Assembly: GCF_008831285.2 (NCBI RefSeq)
Contig: NC_045148.1
Coordinates: 6,763,001 to 6,827,000 of the forward strand
Length of the DNA: 64,000 nt
Reading direction: 5' to 3'
Source: Nymphaea colorata
Lineage: Eukaryota > Streptophyta > Magnoliopsida > Nymphaeales > Nymphaeaceae
The position numbers were made by a program, and so were the translations under genes. The notes beneath the pieces were generated by a model that had not been told where the DNA came from, ran no database searches, and worked only from the letters and a program-made list of their open reading frames with translations. This document shows, piece by piece, positions 32,521 through 43,213 of the stretch (its first letter is position 1; every line of letters starts with the position of its first letter).

Positions 32521-33500
32521 TTGGATCTTATGAAGGTTCTGAAATTGGATCGTTTTCATGGAAGGCATATCAAATTAAAGACCTAAGTGGAGGAAATACA
32601 TGGCACCTCAAACGGCCAAAAATATTTAAAAGACATCTAAAATGCGAAGGAAAGAAATTTGATAGATGGGAGAGCCAATGGCCGAACTCCTTGCAACATA
32701 AACAACCTGCATGATTGCATCCAACAGAAGAAATCTAGACCTACTCAGCCAAATTGGTCACAAAGTTGATGGGATGTAAATTTCAGAGATTATGAAGAAG
32801 GAGCCGATAGGTGTGTGCCTGAAGGGCTGCCTCACCATCCTGGACCATTGGATGTAAAATGAATAATCTACATCAAGCTATTTCCATCACCTTGCCCAGT
32901 TTCATAACCATGATGTAAAGAAAAGGAAAATCATTGATCACCTTTGGTGCAAGACATTGGAAGGTGGTTGGAACATCGAGTCTAACTTGTCATGTCTTAT
33001 TTCGATATCAATTCGATGCATGACTCAACCAACAAGATAATAGTTCATCACTTGGAAGAATGACAAGGGGATTGAATGTGGAAACATAAGGGAAGACTAA
33101 TCTCCAACAACATTTTTGCACATTTGCAACTTGAGAACAAGGTAATTGTTGAGGGAGGGATAGTGATAGTCATGGGTTAGATGTGGTACTTAAAGAAAAG
33201 TTGTATATAAGTTTGAGGGGATAACTGAATAAAGAAACATGCATGATATGTGTCAAGGAGTAATAGTCTTTTGTTTGGGTCAGGTCTTAGACCAGCCCTA
33301 AAATTGTCTTATATATTCATGGGGTGTGGTGATCCCAAGGGTTTTTTCACCAGAGTAATGAAATGAATCCCCTCTAATGGGAGCTTGCCTTAACTAGGAT
33401 TAGGGTTGGAATGCAATAGTTCTTGAGTTTTCGTTGTTACTTGTGCGACCAAGTTAGTCGAGTGCTACCAAGGTTACTCTTATACACTATCATAAAAAAA
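32521..33500 (+). mobile_element. Decayed Ty3/gypsy retrotransposon 3' end plus LTR-like tail
   Basis: Near 33100-33165 one frame reads FAHLQLENKVIVEGG, the usual C-terminus of gypsy integrase/chromodomain polyproteins (consensus F-x-LEDKV-x-GG). Further upstream the coding sequence is broken by several stops. The sequence after it (CATGGGTTAG... to about 33490, with an ATAAAG box and repeated leader-like motifs) looks like a 3' LTR. No second LTR was found, so this is a truncated copy. Confidence 0.5.
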
Positions 33501-34666
33501 AGAAAGTTGCTTCAAAGAAATTGGCTTTTTTGGTGGGCATCGGGCCGAAACGGGCACGGGTGCTGGCCATGGTTGTAGTCCAATAGGCCCAAAGAACCTG
33601 CCCCGGTCCTACTAGACTCAGACAGGTTCAATAGGCCCGATGAGGGCCTGTTGGGGCTCGACTAGGAGCCAAGTTTGATACCTCAACCCAAGGGCCAATC
33701 TCTTTTTATGACTGTTTTCTAGGTGGCTTTCCTAAAAAATTTTGATACATGACTAAAAGTCTAGAATTGGTGTGCTACATGATCTTACTTGAATGTCGAA
33801 TGTAGAAACATTAATAAGTAGCTAATACAAAAGAAACAACCCTTTCAAATGGGTTTAAGTTTTGGTGTACCATGTGAACCCACATATTCTAAATTGAAAC
33901 CCATTGCACAAGCCATAAAGTGCATTTAAACTCATTAAAATAGTCCTTTAAAATTTTTGAAATAGTGATGAAGAAACAAACTGCAAACGAAAAGTACAAG
34001 TTTACTTATGTACTATATATTTTTAAGGAGAGAGATATGCAGAAGACATTATAAAATGGGGCATGAGAATCAGGTAGTGGGTTTGGTCTGATATCAAACG
34101 AACTCTTGAACCAGTCAGGACTGACTATAAATTGGTGGGTAAGAAGTCTATCAATCACCCAACCAAGCCCAATGGAGACTTATGATAATCAGGTTCTGCC
34201 GGGCCGGATGCCCAACCTTATTCTTAACATGATATTGAAATTTCACATAAAGTATTCATTGATATGCTTTATAAGCTATCATGCACATGGACATAAGTGA
34301 AGTATGTGTGTCACATGGAAGTTGTTGTTTGTATGAAAAAATGTTGGTTGCCACTCTTCTTGCTTTACATTCAGATAACCAAGTGACTACATCATTTCTT
34401 CATCATTGGTCAAGAAGTTCCTATGTAGCTGTTCGGATATAAGATGATGGTGGACAGGGATGTCTGCTGGTTGGTAATCTTGATTGTTGCCCTTTCGAAA
34501 TCACACTTTTTTGTTTTTCTTTTGAATCAGACTAGTGGAGGGACCTGTCGGGTGCCTTACCCACATATGGAAGAGAAAGAGAGAGGACTCAAATGGGGTC
34601 TCTCACCACTGCATCTACTAGTGATGGAAAAAGGTAGCTCCAAGAGGAGGTTCCCCCCAACCCCAA

Positions 34667-34698
<32 letters not shown>

Positions 34699-35150
34699 TG
34701 ACATGCATTTTGTCAATTTTTTACTATATAGTCAAGTGAATAGCAGTTTGTGGCCTAATGAGTCTGTTGTTGTACACTTTAAGCACATAATAAATAGCCA
34801 ATTATAAACAGACTAGTAACATTCATGTTATGATAATCTTGACTTGTTCTTCCAATTAAAAAGCTCATGCATTCACTTTTTAAGTTCTATGCAATTCCTT
34901 TACCTATCAAGATGCAATTTATTGGTCTTCCATTTCCCCACATTGTTTATCAATTCTTCTTCCCTCCTTCATAGCCTTTTGTGTCTGACAGCTTTAACCC
35001 TAGAAGAATATAATAAGAAAGGCAAGGCAACCAAAATGATAGAGGTTCAGTTGGAAAAACGTACATTCTCTTTTTGTTGGTCATACACTTTTTAGGTTTA
35101 TGTGAACTTCATTAGATATGAGAGATCTTTACAAAATTAAATAGAAGAGA
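33501..35150. other. Intergenic with repeat fragments
   Basis: A GC-rich GGGCATCGGGCC/ACGGGCACGGG segment at 33535-33690 resembles hAT-type MITE sequence. There is an (AC)n microsatellite at about 34669-34691. The reading frames of up to 85 codons are not recognisable. Confidence 0.4.
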
Positions 35151-35159
35151 CAATGAGGC

Positions 35160-36160
35160 CTCATTCACATTGAGTGTATGGATCTGCTTCCACTAAGACT
35201 AGTTTTAGGTTTTGAGTGTCCAGCTTGATTCGGGAAACCACATTGATCCTCATAATATCTGGATTTTGATTGCACTCTTAATCCTTCCTCATGGTCACCA
35301 GAACTAACATTGCTAGTCTTAACATATCCATTATGAATGCATTCATTGACTTCATCGACAACATTTGGTGCCATTACCATCAATATGTGAAAAACTATTT
35401 CCTTTGTTGGGTTCTTGTAACTAAATGCCTTCCCCAACATCCCCTTCAAACCTAACAACCCATATCATGCATTGAGTTTGGTTCTTAAAAGATTAAACCA
35501 TGTGGGAGGAAGAGGTTTCATGAGTATATCTTCAATTTGGTGAGATGAGGCAACATGTTTGACTTCAAGTTATTTGTTGGCAAAAAGAAATGAACATCCA
35601 ACTCAAGAAAGACGGATAGTAATGCCTTGCGTTATTTGCTATAACCAAGTAAAATTTATTCATATGATTTGGAATCAAGTTTGTGCCTTCAATAGCACTT
35701 CAAATTTGGAAAGCAAGCATAACCGAAGATGCAAAGAAAGGCATATTAAGATTGTTTGCTGAAAGGGCTCTTCTTTCTAAAATATATGATGAAGGCCAAT
35801 TTATAAGGAAGACTATTGGAATAAAGGCATAAGACCATAATTTAATTTTCATGGGTAGTTGATTGAGAAGACATAAGCTCATTTACACTATCTATATGTG
35901 CTTCCTCTTGGTAGTCATATTTTGTTCTTCTATGCATGCATAAGAAGCTCTATATATATGTGACCCCATAGCTATCCAATATAGACCTAAGAGTGATATA
36001 TCCCCTTGCTCAACTAAAAAATTTAATTTCACAATCTGACGTATTTTCATCTTTGGTCTTAAAATCGTTAGAGACCTCGGAAACTTTTGATTTATGTGAC
36101 AAGAAATAGTTACAAGTATAATTGGAGTAGGCACCATGAAAGTGCACATAATAATAATAT
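35160..36160 (-). mobile_element. Internally deleted Ty1/copia retrotransposon fragment
   Basis: On the minus strand, 35880-35600 encodes broken integrase-end sequence (FLINWPSS, ERRALS, FGYACFPNLKCY, HKLDSKSYE, ILLGYSK), with the spacing of the copia integrase C-terminus. Directly after it, 35575-35465 encodes the end of RNase H (EVKHVASSHQIEDILMKPLP ... NLLRTKLNA). The reverse transcriptase and most of RNase H between them are missing, so a large deletion joined the two parts. Multiple stops and frameshifts make it dead. The 97-codon frame at 35165-35458 lies in the adjoining 3' LTR-like region. Confidence 0.75.
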
Positions 36161-37330
36161 TTGTTCATACTTAATATTTGGTTGGTCCTTAAACATAGTA
36201 AAATATAAGTTTTATTAGAGATGGAACTTTAGATAATGAATCTTGAAAGGATAATGAATGTGGACTTCCTTTTCTGATGGTCCAGACAAACTTCATTTTC
36301 CAAATTGATGTCCATAATGCGGTAAACTCTAACATAGGCTGACGCCTTATATGCTACTACAACTTTATTGTGAGTGGTCGTCATTTGATGCGAACCTGTA
36401 AAGGCCATTATGATTGTTCCTCACATGAACACTTTGTTTGTCTGCAAGATATTCACGATAAATAGATTAGGGTGAAGCTCCAAGGCCACTTGAATAACTG
36501 AAGTAAACTTTTGAATGAAAATCAAATTCTTTTTAATTTCAAGGACATGTAGGTATCTTTGAGTATATATAAAATAAGAATCATTGGAATGAATATAAGA
36601 ATGCACTATACGTCTGTTAGGTATACATGCTCCATTTCCAATGAAAATAATTTCTTTCTTTCATAGGGATGCTGGAGATTTAAAACAATGGTCATTGTCA
36701 ATGGTGTGCCACTCTCATTTTTACATCTAACTTAATCGTTTGGGTTAGACAATGAGGAATGATAGGCATGTGGTGAGAAGAGGTCTGATTTGATGTTGTT
36801 TGACAAGTTGTTCCTCGTAATTGTTCCTTGTAAATGACATCTTTTTCTTTTTATTTTTTCTTAGGCTCCGTTTGATGTACAACAATTTTACTGTGCATCG
36901 AGGGAAACTTGCCATTTTTATACAGTTTTTCATTTTCAAATCAAATATAAAGAAAATTACCTGCCGAATTATATGGATCAGGTAAATTTTACCGTGCAAA
37001 AAAGTTGAACCTCGAAGGGTAAAATTTTTTACCTTGTATTTTTTTTTCATGATAAATTTACCGTTCCAAATTTTACCTTGTCATTGACGACAACATGCTT
37101 TAATGTGTTTTCCACCCCTTATTTGTAACAAAACATCTTCGGTTTAAGTTGATTTTGGCAACGGACCCGAAAATCTGGCGTATGGAAAGTTCTGATTTAG
37201 ATTTAGATGATGATGATGATCATGTGAAATTTCGGGTTGAATTAGGTACAGTAAAAATGCCAAAACCTTAAATCCATGCCTCAATCATTGAAAATCCCTG
37301 CAGGCGTATGTATCCTAAACCTATATGCGT
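36161..37330. other. Intergenic, unrecognised sequence
   Basis: AT-rich. The part at 36240-36660 could be further decayed retroelement sequence, but I could not match it to a domain. At about 36865-37075 GGCTCCGTTTGATG begins a segment with repeated TTTTACC/GGTAAAATTT motifs, probably an old MITE. Confidence 0.35.
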
Positions 37331-37429
37331 GGAGACAGATTTTCCCTGTTTTTCAGGCGGCGTTTGGTGGCACCGAAATCTTACTGTACACCCCGATAAA
37401 GTTCTACTATATGGACCAACCCCCGACGC

Positions 37430-37509
37430 CATCTCCCTCCCCAGCAGCACGCCTCCTCGCTCGTCAGCAGCAGCAGTGGGCCTCATCTCCTATCTCAATC
37501 GGTCTACAG
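37430..37509 (+). promoter_or_regulatory. Probable 5'-leader exon of the PPR gene
   Basis: A GC-rich patch within AT-rich DNA ends at a good donor, GGTCTACAG|GTACTC, followed by a (CT)n tract (37542-37560). An acceptor with a pyrimidine tract, TTAGTTCTTCCAG|GAAGAC, lies at 39572, 87 bp before the PPR start codon. This would make a 5'-UTR intron of about 2.06 kb. Inferred from splice consensus and position only. Confidence 0.35.
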
Positions 37510-39572
37510 GTACTCTGTTCCTCGAATGTGTATGATAACCTCTCTCTCTCTCTCTCTCTCATTCTGCCGCTCGACCCAGACGGTCGCCTCCCTTTGTAAT
37601 GCTTGGTTTAATCTGCGAATCCCCGAATTGGGATTCCAGACTTTGTGTTCTGAGACAAAGGGATCTGCATTAGTATATTTTTGTTGGGCAGTTTTGGAGT
37701 TAGCATCGAGCTTGTTACCTTCGACCTGGTGACAGCCGTTGCTTTTGAAACAATGTTGTTTTGCTGTCATGATGGCACCGTGGCTAGGATCAAGTTCGCC
37801 TCGCTCATTTCCTTGTAATCAATGGTTATTTTTCTTGGGTTTCTGCTTTGGATTTTGGGATTGTGGGGGACTGAGAGTTGGATTGAGGCTCATTTGGTGA
37901 TCAGCATGTGAGTTTCGGCAGTACGCTTTCAGTTTTTACAGATTGGTGCCGTTTCCTTCATTTTATTTGTCTTTAGTGGAGTGAACGAGTATTTATGTTA
38001 TAGCCACATAGGCATATTCAAGTATCTGCCTTTTGCTGGGAATTTGTGAAAATTATACTCATGGTGCTGTTATTACGTTCACCAGAAAAGAATTAGGGAC
38101 ATCTTTTAGCATATCTTTTAGTTATGATATGCTCTGAAATTTACATTTATGTTGTTTACAAACAAAGGAAGAACCTTTGGATACACTTGAAAGAATTAAA
38201 AGATTTTCCAGTTAAACCTTATTTCTGGCTTGGATAGCTGCAAATTTTATCGTTCAGCAAGGTTTTCCTGATGCCACAAAGTCCACTACCTTAGGTTGTC
38301 CAATGATTACTCCAAGTGAGTGCTAATATCAATAGGCATTGAAACTTCAAATGGAGGATTTATGCTGACACTGAGATTAACAAAAACATGCTCAAGTTTG
38401 GTTGGTCAAGCTTAACTTTTAATTCAAAGAGGAACATGGGTATACAAAATGAAATTGGTTGAGCAACTTATTGTACAACCATCCTTGTGAGAGTTTAATG
38501 ACAGTTTGTTATACCACGCCCAACGAGGGTGTAGTTATGGAAATATATTTTACAAATAGGAAAAGAAAGATGTAGATAAAAACGTCACTAACCATGATCT
38601 TGAAAGAAAGTTGATAAGTCGTCAATCCATAAAAGAATGACAGGTTGCTTTATGTGGAGGCATTTTCTGTGGCATTCATGATCTTGGAATCTTGCTGATC
38701 ATGGTGGGACATTGTGTGTGGACATTTGAATGGCGGTTTGTCCTCCATGTTGCATTGAAATTAATATGTGGTCTGTTTTTTGCATTCCAGTGGCTGTTTG
38801 TTCTGCAGTTATTGCTGTAGATGGCATCCACAGGGTTTTGTGTATGCTACATACATGAAGTGCTTGTCTGTCTATACTTCGAGTAAATTGGGTAAAATCA
38901 CCTCACTGTAAGGAGCGGGAAGTAGTACCATGTGCATCGTATGTCAGTACAGAGGTATATTCTCTGTTCACTTTGATATTTATGCCAATGTAGCTCATGA
39001 AAAAGGAAGAAACATAATCTCTGTTAGCTTATTGGCGGAAGCTGTTAAAGAGTCTCATGGTGCAGTGCTCCCAAGGAATTCTCATACAGATTCATCTGGA
39101 AGAAGAGTAATGAGTTTTGGATGTTTCTTTTGCTTCTTTTGGTGCATGTACACAGATGGAACTAGTATAGGTAAAAATTAGGTGCTTCTTTTGCTTTTGT
39201 TTTTTTGGCATCACAGTGTAACTTTCACGTGGGCTTATTGAGTTGGGTGATACTTGTTGGGAATGTGATACTTCTCGCATGGGCTTATGTGATATTGGTT
39301 TGTTTATAGGTTGTCTGTCTACGGGTTTCATATGCTACCAAAATCTTTCAATGTTGCACATTGGCAACGGTTACTTTTTCAATCCATGATTTTTTTTTTT
39401 TTCACTTTCATCACACAGTAGATTTTATTGCTGGATTTTATTTCACTCTTGTCACGAGATAAAGAATTTAGGGCAGGGATTTTATTTGTTGGATTTTCAT
39501 CCATGGATTTTTGTCAGTGGCTATCAAAAGATGGCATCCACATGATTTTCTTCAATGCTTTAGTTCTTCCAG
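37510..39572. other. Probable 5'-UTR intron of the PPR gene
   Basis: AT-rich with many stops in all frames, GT at the left edge and AG at the right. Only short chance reading frames. Confidence 0.3.
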
Positions 39573-39659
39573 GAAGACATGGTACCATGCTACCGATGGC
39601 CTGTATTGGACGAATGAAGCTGGAGCTGGTGTTACCTTCCCTCCCTAGCTGCCTAATGA

Positions 39660-41963
39660 ATGCTTTCACCATGCAACGAGATGAGAGCAATCAGATACAA
39701 AATTGCCTTCTCTCTTCCTGCTCCCCGATGTCTTTTTTTGCCTTACACCTACCGGGCAATAGCCACCAACACCACTGCTGTCTCCACCATACACCACGAC
39801 CCTTCTTTCGTCGACACCCACCATCAGTCTCTTCTCACTTACTCTTCCATGTTCAGAGAAGGTGTGCCCATAAGCTTCCAATCTTATCCTTCACTGCTCA
39901 AGGCTTGTGCCACTCTTGGCTCCCTCGATTTTGGCAGGATGGTTCACCACAACATCGTCAAAATGGGATTCAGCTCAGACGTTTACATTGGTGCATCTCT
40001 TATTGATATGTATGCTAAACTTGGAGAGATCAATGATGCACATCATGCATTTGTCGAATTGCCCGAGAGAAGTGTAGTCCCTTGGACGGCGATTATTACT
40101 GGGTACTCGCAGAATGGTGACATCAATATGGCATTTAGTATGTGTAACATGATGCGGTTTGAAGGGATGCAACCGAACTCCGTAACCATGCTGACTCTTC
40201 TTGCTGGGATTGATTTGCTTGTGCATCTGGTGTGTGTGCATGGATCCATTATAAAGTTCGGGGTTGAATCAGATATTCGGGTTGCTAATTCTCTTGTAAA
40301 TGTGTATACAAGATGTGGAAGCTTAGAGTCTGGAGAGCGTGTGTTTTATGGAATGGCTGAGCGAGATATAGTTTCATGGAATACAATGATTTCTGGACAT
40401 TCCCAATATGGAAATGTTGAAGTTGCTGTTGACCTTTTGCAACACATGCAACTGTTTGGAGGTGCAAAGCCAGATTTTCAAACACTAGGAAGTTTGGCAT
40501 CTGGTATTGCAAATGAGGGCCTTCTTGCACTAGGGAAGTCAATACATGCGTTGATTGTATCATATGGTTTTGAGTCTGATGTCATCATTCAGACTGCACT
40601 GATGGGGATGTACTCAAAATGTGGCAGCCTGGATGATGCAATGCTACTTTTTGAGAATGCCAGGCATAGAGATGATGTTTCATGGATGACAATAATTTCA
40701 GGTCTTGTTCTCAATGATCGTGCTGATGAATCTCTGACAATTTTTGCACAAATGTTTCAGGCAAGATATATACCTTCCACTGCAATTATAGCTTGTGCTA
40801 TAGCAGCATGTAGCCAGTTGTGTGCCCTGGACAAGGGAACATCAATTCATGCGTACCTTATCAGGAACCATACAGATATAGATATTGCTGCAGGAAATTC
40901 TCTTGTAACCATGTATGCAAAGTGCAGGAGGTTAGAACTAGCATGGAGAGTTTTCGAACGGATGAATGAAAGAGATGTTGTTTCTTGGAATGCCATAGTT
41001 TCTGGTCATACGCAAACTGGCCAACTAGACAAAGCTTTGCTGCTCTTTGCCAAGATGAAACTTACAGACCAAAGGCCAGACTTGGTGACAATGGTTGGCC
41101 TTCTGCAGGCCTGTGCTGCATGTGGTGCACTGCACCAAGGGAAGTGGATTCATGGGTTCATACTAAGACATAATCTAGAAGCATCTCTATTGATGGATAC
41201 TGCGTTGGTTGATATGTATTGCAAAAGTGGTGACATAGACACAGCAATGAAATGCTTCAATCAGATGCCTCAAAAGGATGTCGTCTCATGGAGCACCATC
41301 ATAGCAGGATGCGGGAGTCACGGCAAGGGAAAACTTTCCCTGAGTTTGTACTTAGAGATGCTTGAATCTGGGATTCAACCAAACAACGTTACATTCCTGG
41401 CTCTTCTTTCTGCTTGTAGTCATGCTGGACTTGTTTTTGAAGGTTTGAGGTTGTACAAATCGATGGTAGATGACCACAGGCTGAAACCAAAGATGGAACA
41501 CTCTGCTTGTATAATCGATCTCTTAAGCCGTGCAGGAAAAGTGAATGATGCATATAAGTTCATTAATAGTGGAGGAATATCCTGCACCACTGACATGCTT
41601 GGGATACTCCTCACTAACAGCAAGAACCATGGGAACGTTGGTCTGAGTAAAGACATCACAGAAGAGATAGTCGCAAAGGAGCCTGAGACTGCTGAAAATT
41701 TTGTGCAGTTAGCACAAAGCTATGCTGCAATCAGTAATTGGGAGGGTATGGCTCAGATGTGGGTAAGAATGAAATCTCTTGGGTTAAAGAAGTCTCCTGG
41801 ATGGAGTTACATAGAATCACAGGGCATCATAAATACATTCTTTGCAGGTGACTTCTCACATGCATGTTCGGACGATATTAAGACAATTCTATGCGTCTTG
41901 AACATGGAAATGAGAGAAGAATGCCAATGCAGAATAAGCAGATCTGAGGCCTATAGTTCTTGA
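39660..41963 (+). CDS. PLS-class pentatricopeptide repeat protein (At4g04370-like), organelle-targeted
   Basis: PPR proteins bind organellar RNA base by base and direct editing, splicing or stability. This single-exon frame of 767 codons carries about 15 or more degenerate P, L and S repeats from residue ~65 to ~600. Typical landmarks are DMYAK, RDVVSWN(A/T)(I/M), GKxIHG and CSHAGL. An E/E+-like tail follows (LGLKKSPGWSYIE). There is no DYW domain. Overall length, the opening LLTYSSMF segment and the ending resemble Arabidopsis At4g04370 as I remember it. The first ~35 residues are basic and rich in Ala, Ser and Pro (MRAIRYKIAFSLPAPR), fitting a mitochondrial or plastid presequence. The annotated ATG at 39660 is the first in frame; an ATG at 39681 is a possible alternative. 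No internal stop or frameshift. The RNA target is unknown. A polyadenylation-like AATAAA follows the stop near 42006. Confidence 0.93.
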   Translation: MLSPCNEMRAIRYKIAFSLPAPRCLFLPYTYRAIATNTTAVSTIHHDPSFVDTHHQSLLTYSSMFREGVPISFQSYPSLLKACATLGSLDFGRMVHHNIVKMGFSSDVYIGASLIDMYAKLGEINDAHHAFVELPERSVVPWTAIITGYSQNGDINMAFSMCNMMRFEGMQPNSVTMLTLLAGIDLLVHLVCVHGSIIKFGVESDIRVANSLVNVYTRCGSLESGERVFYGMAERDIVSWNTMISGHSQYGNVEVAVDLLQHMQLFGGAKPDFQTLGSLASGIANEGLLALGKSIHALIVSYGFESDVIIQTALMGMYSKCGSLDDAMLLFENARHRDDVSWMTIISGLVLNDRADESLTIFAQMFQARYIPSTAIIACAIAACSQLCALDKGTSIHAYLIRNHTDIDIAAGNSLVTMYAKCRRLELAWRVFERMNERDVVSWNAIVSGHTQTGQLDKALLLFAKMKLTDQRPDLVTMVGLLQACAACGALHQGKWIHGFILRHNLEASLLMDTALVDMYCKSGDIDTAMKCFNQMPQKDVVSWSTIIAGCGSHGKGKLSLSLYLEMLESGIQPNNVTFLALLSACSHAGLVFEGLRLYKSMVDDHRLKPKMEHSACIIDLLSRAGKVNDAYKFINSGGISCTTDMLGILLTNSKNHGNVGLSKDITEEIVAKEPETAENFVQLAQSYAAISNWEGMAQMWVRMKSLGLKKSPGWSYIESQGIINTFFAGDFSHACSDDIKTILCVLNMEMREECQCRISRSEAYSS

Positions 41964-42850
41964 TCACTCCGACAAATAACAGCAAATACATACATTATTA
42001 TACAGAATAAACATATCTGTTATATATTAAATGTGTTTTTCATATCTCAGAATGCAAAAAGAAGAAAAAATTGAAAACGATCAAATGCAGTAGATTACCA
42101 TATCACAGGCAAAGCTGCAAAGACATAGTCACAGAGCCCCTTTGCCTAATACCAGCCAGTAACCACAGTAAGACTGGAATTTATGATCATACTGATGACT
42201 ACTTTTCACCATTGCCTCCAAAATTATGTGATTAATGATTATACAAGTTGTCTACTGTTTCACCATGATCAATTCCGGAGAATTTTTTATGAGCTCAAGG
42301 TCATGAATACTAGTCTTCTTGTTGTAGATGGAGTAATGGACTAACAGAACTCTCAAGAAGCATCCTGGCGAGATCAGCATGGAGTCATCGGTTTTTGCTG
42401 GCGAGGACAATGTGAGACGCATTTCGAACACCAGGTGTATTTCTCTTTTTTAACTCTATTATGAAACCTTGCAATCCCTGTTTGGTGCCCTATGCGACAG
42501 CTGGATGGTCCAAACTCGTAATCTAGCGACTTGGCATAGTACTGATTACAGCTATAAGCTGCTGCCATGCAAATGAAGTAAATTTGGATATTTCCTAAAA
42601 AAAAAGGGGGCTTGTATATCATGCCAGACAGTTTTTGATAATATCTCATTATATGCTAAAGGCCTACTTCAGTTGGCAAACCACAAAGTTCACACTCTGC
42701 AATCATGGTTAGAAGGCACAACTCGTGCTTGTGATCTACCAGCAAGATGAGGAAATCAGGCAAGCCACAGCTCTCGAACTTGGTTATTCAAGGAAGCTAA
42801 TAAGTGCAGCCATGAATTCTTTTTGCCGTCTGGGAATGACGATCGTCATT
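41964..42850. other. 3' flank of the PPR gene
   Basis: AT-rich. The first ~100 bp is the likely 3' UTR. The reading frame at 42374-42649 on the minus strand is not recognisable. Confidence 0.4.
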
Positions 42851-42856
42851 CAAATA

Positions 42857-43213
42857 ATTCTAGTTGGCTACAGAGGTATGGTTGTCTTCCAAAAGGAGAT
42901 CGTATTCAAGGAGGAATCTCTCGGGCCTGTTTCTTCAGAGATAAAGCATTTTCTGCTGTTTCTGCCTCCTCCTTTGCCTCAGCTACTGCTTCCAGGTGCT
43001 TCAACTTCTCTTTCAAAGAAGATACTTCCTTCTCCAGTTCCCTGACCGTTGATCCACCATTCTCCATTTGACTGACCGTTGATCCACCATTCTTCCATTC
43101 CTCAGAGCTTTCGGTTTGCATCTTCAGAGGTTCAGTAGTCTTCTTCATCATCCGTAATTCCCTTGTATAATGGTGCATGCAGTCAACCGCCAATGTAAGG
43201 AAGACCCTAAACC
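42857..43213 (-). pseudogene. Frameshifted exon of a BAP31-like ER membrane protein gene
   Basis: BAP31-like proteins are ER membrane proteins with a C-terminal cytosolic coiled coil. After an acceptor (TTTCTGTGCAG|GG at 43214) the minus strand encodes GFRVFLTLAVDCMHHYTREL, matching the end of the third membrane segment and the HHYIREL block of plant BAP31, then a Lys/Glu-rich coiled coil to KKQAR. There the frame shifts: the familiar FLLEYD.LLEDN ending continues in another frame. A one-base gain near 42923-42925 explains this, and a second slip near 42880 breaks the last residues. A 30-bp duplication gives NGGSTV twice. No upstream exons for the N-terminal membrane segments were found within about 1 kb, so this is a partial, probably dead copy. 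Because a splice acceptor is retained, it is not a processed copy. Confidence 0.8.
43043..43093. repeat. 30-bp tandem duplication inside the BAP31-like exon
   Basis: TGACCGTTGATCCACCATTC occurs at about 43043 and 43073, a 30-bp in-frame duplication adding ten codons. Confidence 0.9.

Noticed and set aside
35165-35458. 97-codon minus-strand frame as an independent gene
   Set aside because: It follows directly after the copia RNase H end and lies in the LTR-like region, with no recognisable domain.
42725-43071. Plus-strand frames of 106 and 82 codons
   Set aside because: They are antisense to the BAP31-like exon, which has specific homology.
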